Positions 30,013 through 32,591 of a DNA stretch of 32,591 nt are shown here, piece after piece. The notes under the pieces were generated by a model that was given only the letters and a program-made list of their open reading frames with translations, was not told the origin of the DNA and did no database searches. Numbering within the stretch: the stretch's first letter is position 1; each line of letters begins with the position of its first letter. The translations under genes were made by a program, and so were the position numbers. The DNA comes from Candidatus Woesearchaeota archaeon (GTDB lineage: Archaea > Nanobdellota > Nanobdellia > SCGC-AAA011-G17 > GW2011-AR20), in contig JAGVZQ010000011.1 in the NCBI GenBank assembly GCA_018302465.1, positions 1-32,591 on the forward strand, in the 5' to 3' direction.

Positions 30013-30020
30013 TAAACCAG
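30013..30020. repeat. Right 8-bp target-site duplication of the MITE
   Basis: TAAACCAG directly follows the right terminal inverted repeat and matches 29863-29870. Confidence 0.75.
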
Positions 30021-30156
30021 CAGCAAGGCAGGGTCTTCTAGTCTTTTTTTAATTTCAACTAAACATCTAAGATTTCTATATAAATTTAAAATAATTTTAC
30101 TATCAAAAAGTAACTAAAATAAAAACATTTATAAATACTTAAATTTATTATAAGAT

Positions 30157-30411
30157 ATGTCAAACCAAATTAGAGTAGATGAAGATGGAATGCGTATTGA
30201 AGCTTTAAGAGATGCCCAAAAAGCATTAGCAATAGCCGAAAACGCAGGAGATGCAAAACAGTATTTCTTGTTATGGGAAAACTACGAATCTCTAATAAGA
30301 AATATAGATGGAACCCATAGGAACGAAGAACTCTATTCACAAGGACAGAGAGTAGTAGAAGATGAAATAAGGTTAAAAGACTTGTGCCAAAGTCTTCAAG
30401 ATAGAGTTTAA
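30157..30411 (+). CDS. Unrecognised 84-residue helical protein
   Basis: The protein is acidic and soluble, probably two or three helices (EALRDAQKALAIAENAGDAK, FLLWENYESLIRNI, VVEDEIRLKDLCQSL). A TATA-like tttataaat lies about 20-28 bases before the ATG. The pattern AQKALAIAENAGD resembles one helical-repeat unit, but a single unit is not enough to assign a TPR. No family is recognised. Confidence 0.5.
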   Translation: MSNQIRVDEDGMRIEALRDAQKALAIAENAGDAKQYFLLWENYESLIRNIDGTHRNEELYSQGQRVVEDEIRLKDLCQSLQDRV

Positions 30412-30498
30412 GAATATAGTTCCAAGTTTTAATAGGGATACTTCTCTCATTTTCAGAAAAGTTTAAATAAATCTATTTCCTATACAATTCTAGGGGGG

Positions 30499-30915
30499 GT
30501 TAAAGACATAAGAAAAGATATTATTGTTGGAATAGATCCTGGGACTACAAAGGGCTATGCTCTTTTAGATCTTGAAGGCAATTTATTAAAGTTAAATATT
30601 CCAGCTCCAAAATTAGTAAGGAAAATAGCAACTGCAACAGGTGCTAGAATTATCCATCCTGAAGCAAGTTTAGATACAAAAAGAAAAAGAAAATTAACAA
30701 GCCCGTATGGAAGAGAATTAAAAAAAGAAAATTTAGACAAGCATAAATTAGACTCATTGGCTGCAGCAAATTACGCTTTCAAAAGAATAAGAAGCCAGTT
30801 AGAAAAAATAAAAATAGTATTAAATCAAAAAAATAAATCTTATTTAGAAAAAGATGTTACTTCTTTGGTTATAACAAAAAACATAAGTATACATCATGCT
30901 TTGCAAAAGTTTTAA
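30499..30915 (+). pseudogene. Shortened DUF460 (RNase H-fold) gene with no standard start codon
   Basis: This open frame of about 138 codons is missing from the track because it has no ATG, GTG or TTG start. It reads D-I-I-V-G-I-D-P-G-T-T-K-G-Y-A-L-L-D-L-E-G-N, the first strand and acid of the DUF460/COG2433 RNase H-like domain. A-P-K-L-V-R-K-I-A follows, then H-K-L-D-S-L-A-A-A-N-Y-A-F-K. The stretch usually between these, with the second catalytic strand, is absent (about 30 residues). ATA at 30508 stands where ATG is expected (one base change), after a G7 run. It lacks the long coiled-coil half of full members. Either a decaying gene or an unusual start. A TATA-like tttaaata lies upstream. 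Confidence 0.65.
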
Positions 30916-30938
30916 AATACTAGTAAAAACAGTTAATC

Positions 30939-31337
30939 ATGGTATTATTAATAACATCAGCAATAATATGTAATAAAGATAAAGTTCTCCTTATAAAAAG
31001 AAACAAAGAACCAGATAAAGGCAAATGGGCTCTTCCAGGAGGAACAGGCTCTTTTAAAAAATATCCAAACCCTATAGATGCAGTTAAGGATGAAGTAAAA
31101 TATGATCTAAAAGCTGAATTTATTATAGATTCATTCTTCAACTATAGTTTTTATGAAGGGAAGGAAGGTTCTGCAGTAACACTGCATTTTAAAGGGAAAT
31201 TATTGAGTAATCCTAATCCCAACAAAGATGAAGTTTCTGAATGGAAATATTTTTCTCAAAATGAATTGCCAGAAAATATAGCTTTTGACCATAAAGAAGT
31301 ATTAAAAAGATTTTTTGAAAATGGAAAGCACAGATAA
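30939..31337 (+). CDS. Nudix-fold protein with a degenerate Nudix box
   Basis: The 132-residue protein has the Nudix layout: I-T-S-A-I-I-C-N-K-D-K-V-L-L-I-K-R, then G-K-W-A-L-P-G-G, and the end of the fold E-V-S-E-W-K-Y-F. The catalytic box G-x5-E-x7-R-E-U-x-E-E is altered: after PGG the Glu is missing (TGSFKKYPNP) and REVxEE reads DEVKYD. Metal-dependent nucleoside-diphosphate hydrolysis is therefore doubtful. It may be inactive or act as a ligand-binding domain. The end overlaps endonuclease III by 17 bases. Confidence 0.75.
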   Translation: MVLLITSAIICNKDKVLLIKRNKEPDKGKWALPGGTGSFKKYPNPIDAVKDEVKYDLKAEFIIDSFFNYSFYEGKEGSAVTLHFKGKLLSNPNPNKDEVSEWKYFSQNELPENIAFDHKEVLKRFFENGKHR

Positions 31338-31959
31338 AATAATAAATTTATTAGAAAAAGAATATAAAATAGACAAGCCTTTTCTAAACTTCAAAACAGA
31401 TTTTCAACTATTAATCGCAGTTATTTTATCAGCACAATGCACAGATGCAAGAGTAAACCTAGTAACAAAAGAACTATTCAAGAAAGTAAAGCATCCAAAA
31501 GACATAATTAATTTATCTCAAAAACAGCTAGAAAAATATATTTACTCAACTGGTTTTTATAAAAATAAAGCAAAAAATATAAAAACAACCGCAGAAATAT
31601 TAAAAACTAACTTCAAAGGAAAAATTCCATCAAAAATGGAAGAGCTTTTAACATTAAGAGGAGTTTCAAGAAAGACAGCAAATGTTGTCTTAGGCTATTT
31701 ATTCAATAAAGAAGATTCTTTGCCAGTTGATACCCATGTTATAAGGCTTAGCAACAGATTAAACCTAACAGAAAGTAAAAACCCAGTAATAATAGAAAGA
31801 GATTTAATAAAAATAACACCAAAAGATAAAAGATTTAACTTCTCAACCTTGTTAATTATGCATGGAAGAAAGATTTGTACAGCCAGAAAACCAAACTGCA
31901 AGAACTGCATGCTAAATAAGTTATGTCCTTCTGCTTTTTCATTTGAAAAAAGTTTATAA
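31321..31959 (+). CDS. nth: Endonuclease III (DNA glycosylase/AP lyase)
   Basis: The ATG at 31321 is chosen over the in-frame TTG two codons earlier. The protein of about 212 residues has all landmarks. The opening helices include L-S-A-Q-C-T-D-A-R-V-N. The helix-hairpin-helix L-R-G-V-S-R-K-T-A-N-V-V has the catalytic Lys. The V-D-T-H-V-I-R-L-S-N-R-L segment holds the catalytic Asp. The Cys cluster I-C-T-A-R-K-P-N-C-K-N-C-M-L-N-K-L-C binds 4Fe-4S. It removes oxidised pyrimidines and cuts abasic sites. Its cluster would depend on the SUF operon in this window. It overlaps the Nudix gene. Confidence 0.95.
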   Translation: MESTDKIINLLEKEYKIDKPFLNFKTDFQLLIAVILSAQCTDARVNLVTKELFKKVKHPKDIINLSQKQLEKYIYSTGFYKNKAKNIKTTAEILKTNFKGKIPSKMEELLTLRGVSRKTANVVLGYLFNKEDSLPVDTHVIRLSNRLNLTESKNPVIIERDLIKITPKDKRFNFSTLLIMHGRKICTARKPNCKNCMLNKLCPSAFSFEKSL

Positions 31960-31982
31960 ATATAAAAGTTCTACAAAAAATT

Positions 31983-32387
31983 ATGAAAAAGAGGTATGTC
32001 ACCATAGAAGAAGCAGAAAACAGTCTGTCTGAAGTCAGGGAATCTCTTAAAAAAATAATGAAGCTTAGTGAAAATATCTCAGTTCTCCAGTCCGTAGAAA
32101 TAAGTTATGACAATGAATACGATGAATTATTTACAGAAACAAAAACAAATCATGAATTCCATAGGATGTCTTCAGAGCTGCACAGGGAGCTTCATAAATT
32201 AATAAAAATAGGTTGCATAGTTCGCGATATTAACGTTGGTTTAGTTGATTTTTTCTCAAGATTTGAAGGAAGGGATATATTCTTATGCTGGGAGATGGGA
32301 GAAGAAAGCATTTCACATTGGCATGAAGTTAGTGAAGGCTACGAAACAAGAAAGCCAATTTTCGAGATTTATAATGAAGAGCAATAA
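31983..32387 (+). CDS. DUF2203 protein
   Basis: The 134-residue protein matches DUF2203: Y-V-T-I-E-E-A-E-N-S-L near the start, a helical middle, then V-R-D-I-N-V-G-L-V-D-F-F and L-C-W-E-M-G-E-E-S-I-S-H-W-H-E, ending Y-E-T-R-K-P-I. Function is unknown; conserved acids and His near the end might bind a metal. TATA-like tttataaat is about 25 bases upstream. The end overlaps the next start by 14 bases. Confidence 0.85.
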   Translation: MKKRYVTIEEAENSLSEVRESLKKIMKLSENISVLQSVEISYDNEYDELFTETKTNHEFHRMSSELHRELHKLIKIGCIVRDINVGLVDFFSRFEGRDIFLCWEMGEESISHWHEVSEGYETRKPIFEIYNEEQ

Positions 32388-32591
32388 TCTTTCTGAGATA
32401 ATCAGGCCAGTAATATTCGGAGTAAATGACGCATTAGTCTCAGAAATAGCATTGGTAGCAGGTTTATCTGGAGCTTTATTATCTACTAACATAATTATTC
32501 TTGCAGGAGTAACAGAAGCTCTTACTGGAGCAATCTCTATGTCATTTGGCACTTACATCTCTTCAAAATCACAGCTTGAATCTTATGAGGG
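32374..32591 (+). CDS. VIT1/CCC1-family iron/manganese transporter (partial)
   Basis: ATG at 32374 begins MKSNNLSEIIRPVIFGVNDA, then LVSEIALVAGLSGALL, and the frame runs off the right edge after 72 codons. I-F-G-V-N-D-A-L-V-S, then A-G-V-T-E-A-L-T-G-A-I-S-M-S-F-G-T-Y-I-S, are the first two membrane helices of the VIT1/CCC1 family. That family exports Fe(II) or Mn(II) from the cytosol. It overlaps the DUF2203 gene by 14 bases. Confidence 0.85.
   Translation, partial: MKSNNLSEIIRPVIFGVNDALVSEIALVAGLSGALLSTNIIILAGVTEALTGAISMSFGTYISSKSQLESYE

Overview
The window is AT-rich and compact and reads as archaeal. Many genes have a TATA-like box about 25 bases before the start codon, suggesting leaderless mRNAs. 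Two tRNA genes carry bulge-helix-bulge introns. Archaeal families are present, including a PIN-ATPase-KH protein of the COG1855 type, a DUF460 relative and a TrmI-like methyltransferase. Small genes, very short spacers, lipobox lipoproteins and Asn-rich surface proteins fit a DPANN archaeon of the Woesearchaeota/Pacearchaeota kind. That placement is inference; no rRNA is in the window.

Layout. 1-2.9 kb: the end of an unknown gene, an acidic lipoprotein and a large surface protein. 2.9-8.9 kb: tRNA-Gly(TCC) with a T-loop intron, an AstE/AspA-like hydrolase, a GNAT protein, a frameshifted PIG-L deacetylase, a SemiSWEET-like protein, a split nitrilase-family amidase, a GT-B glycosyltransferase, an unknown protein and a winged-helix regulator. 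9-15.4 kb: a long RNA-like hairpin, tRNA-Leu(CAA) with two proposed introns, a methyltransferase, a helical-repeat protein, the PIN-ATPase, an AbrB/RelE-type toxin-antitoxin pair, tRNA-Arg(CCT) and a truncated methyltransferase. 15.4-18.4 kb: a cytidylyltransferase-like enzyme, a Rieske-like protein missing a ligand, a DUF1761 protein and two divergent peroxiredoxins. 18.4-25.6 kb: a PD-(D/E)XK nuclease with a likely Fe-S cluster, then a SUF operon (winged-helix/PAS/Cys regulator, sufB, sufD, sufS, sufU, sufC, a DUF1858-SufA fusion and an HTH protein). 25.7-27.9 kb: a homing-endonuclease cassette in the 5' end of an endonuclease IV (nfo) gene. 27.9-32.6 kb: two lipoproteins, a 142-bp MITE with an 8-bp target duplication, a decaying DUF460 gene, a degenerate Nudix protein, endonuclease III, DUF2203 and the start of a VIT/CCC1 transporter.

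The most notable locus is the nfo cassette. A ribbon-helix-helix (RHH) gene and a LAGLIDADG endonuclease gene, with a palindromic operator at the promoter, separate the orphaned first 11 codons of nfo from a complete nfo gene. That complete gene starts with a differently coded copy of the same codons. This looks like a mobile gene that replaces the 5' end of its target and so leaves the host enzyme functional.

Several genes are broken or eroded: PIG-L, the nitrilase, DUF460, a methyltransferase, the Rieske protein and the Nudix protein. Some breaks sit at short repeats or homopolymers, so assembly error must be excluded before biological decay or slippage is claimed.
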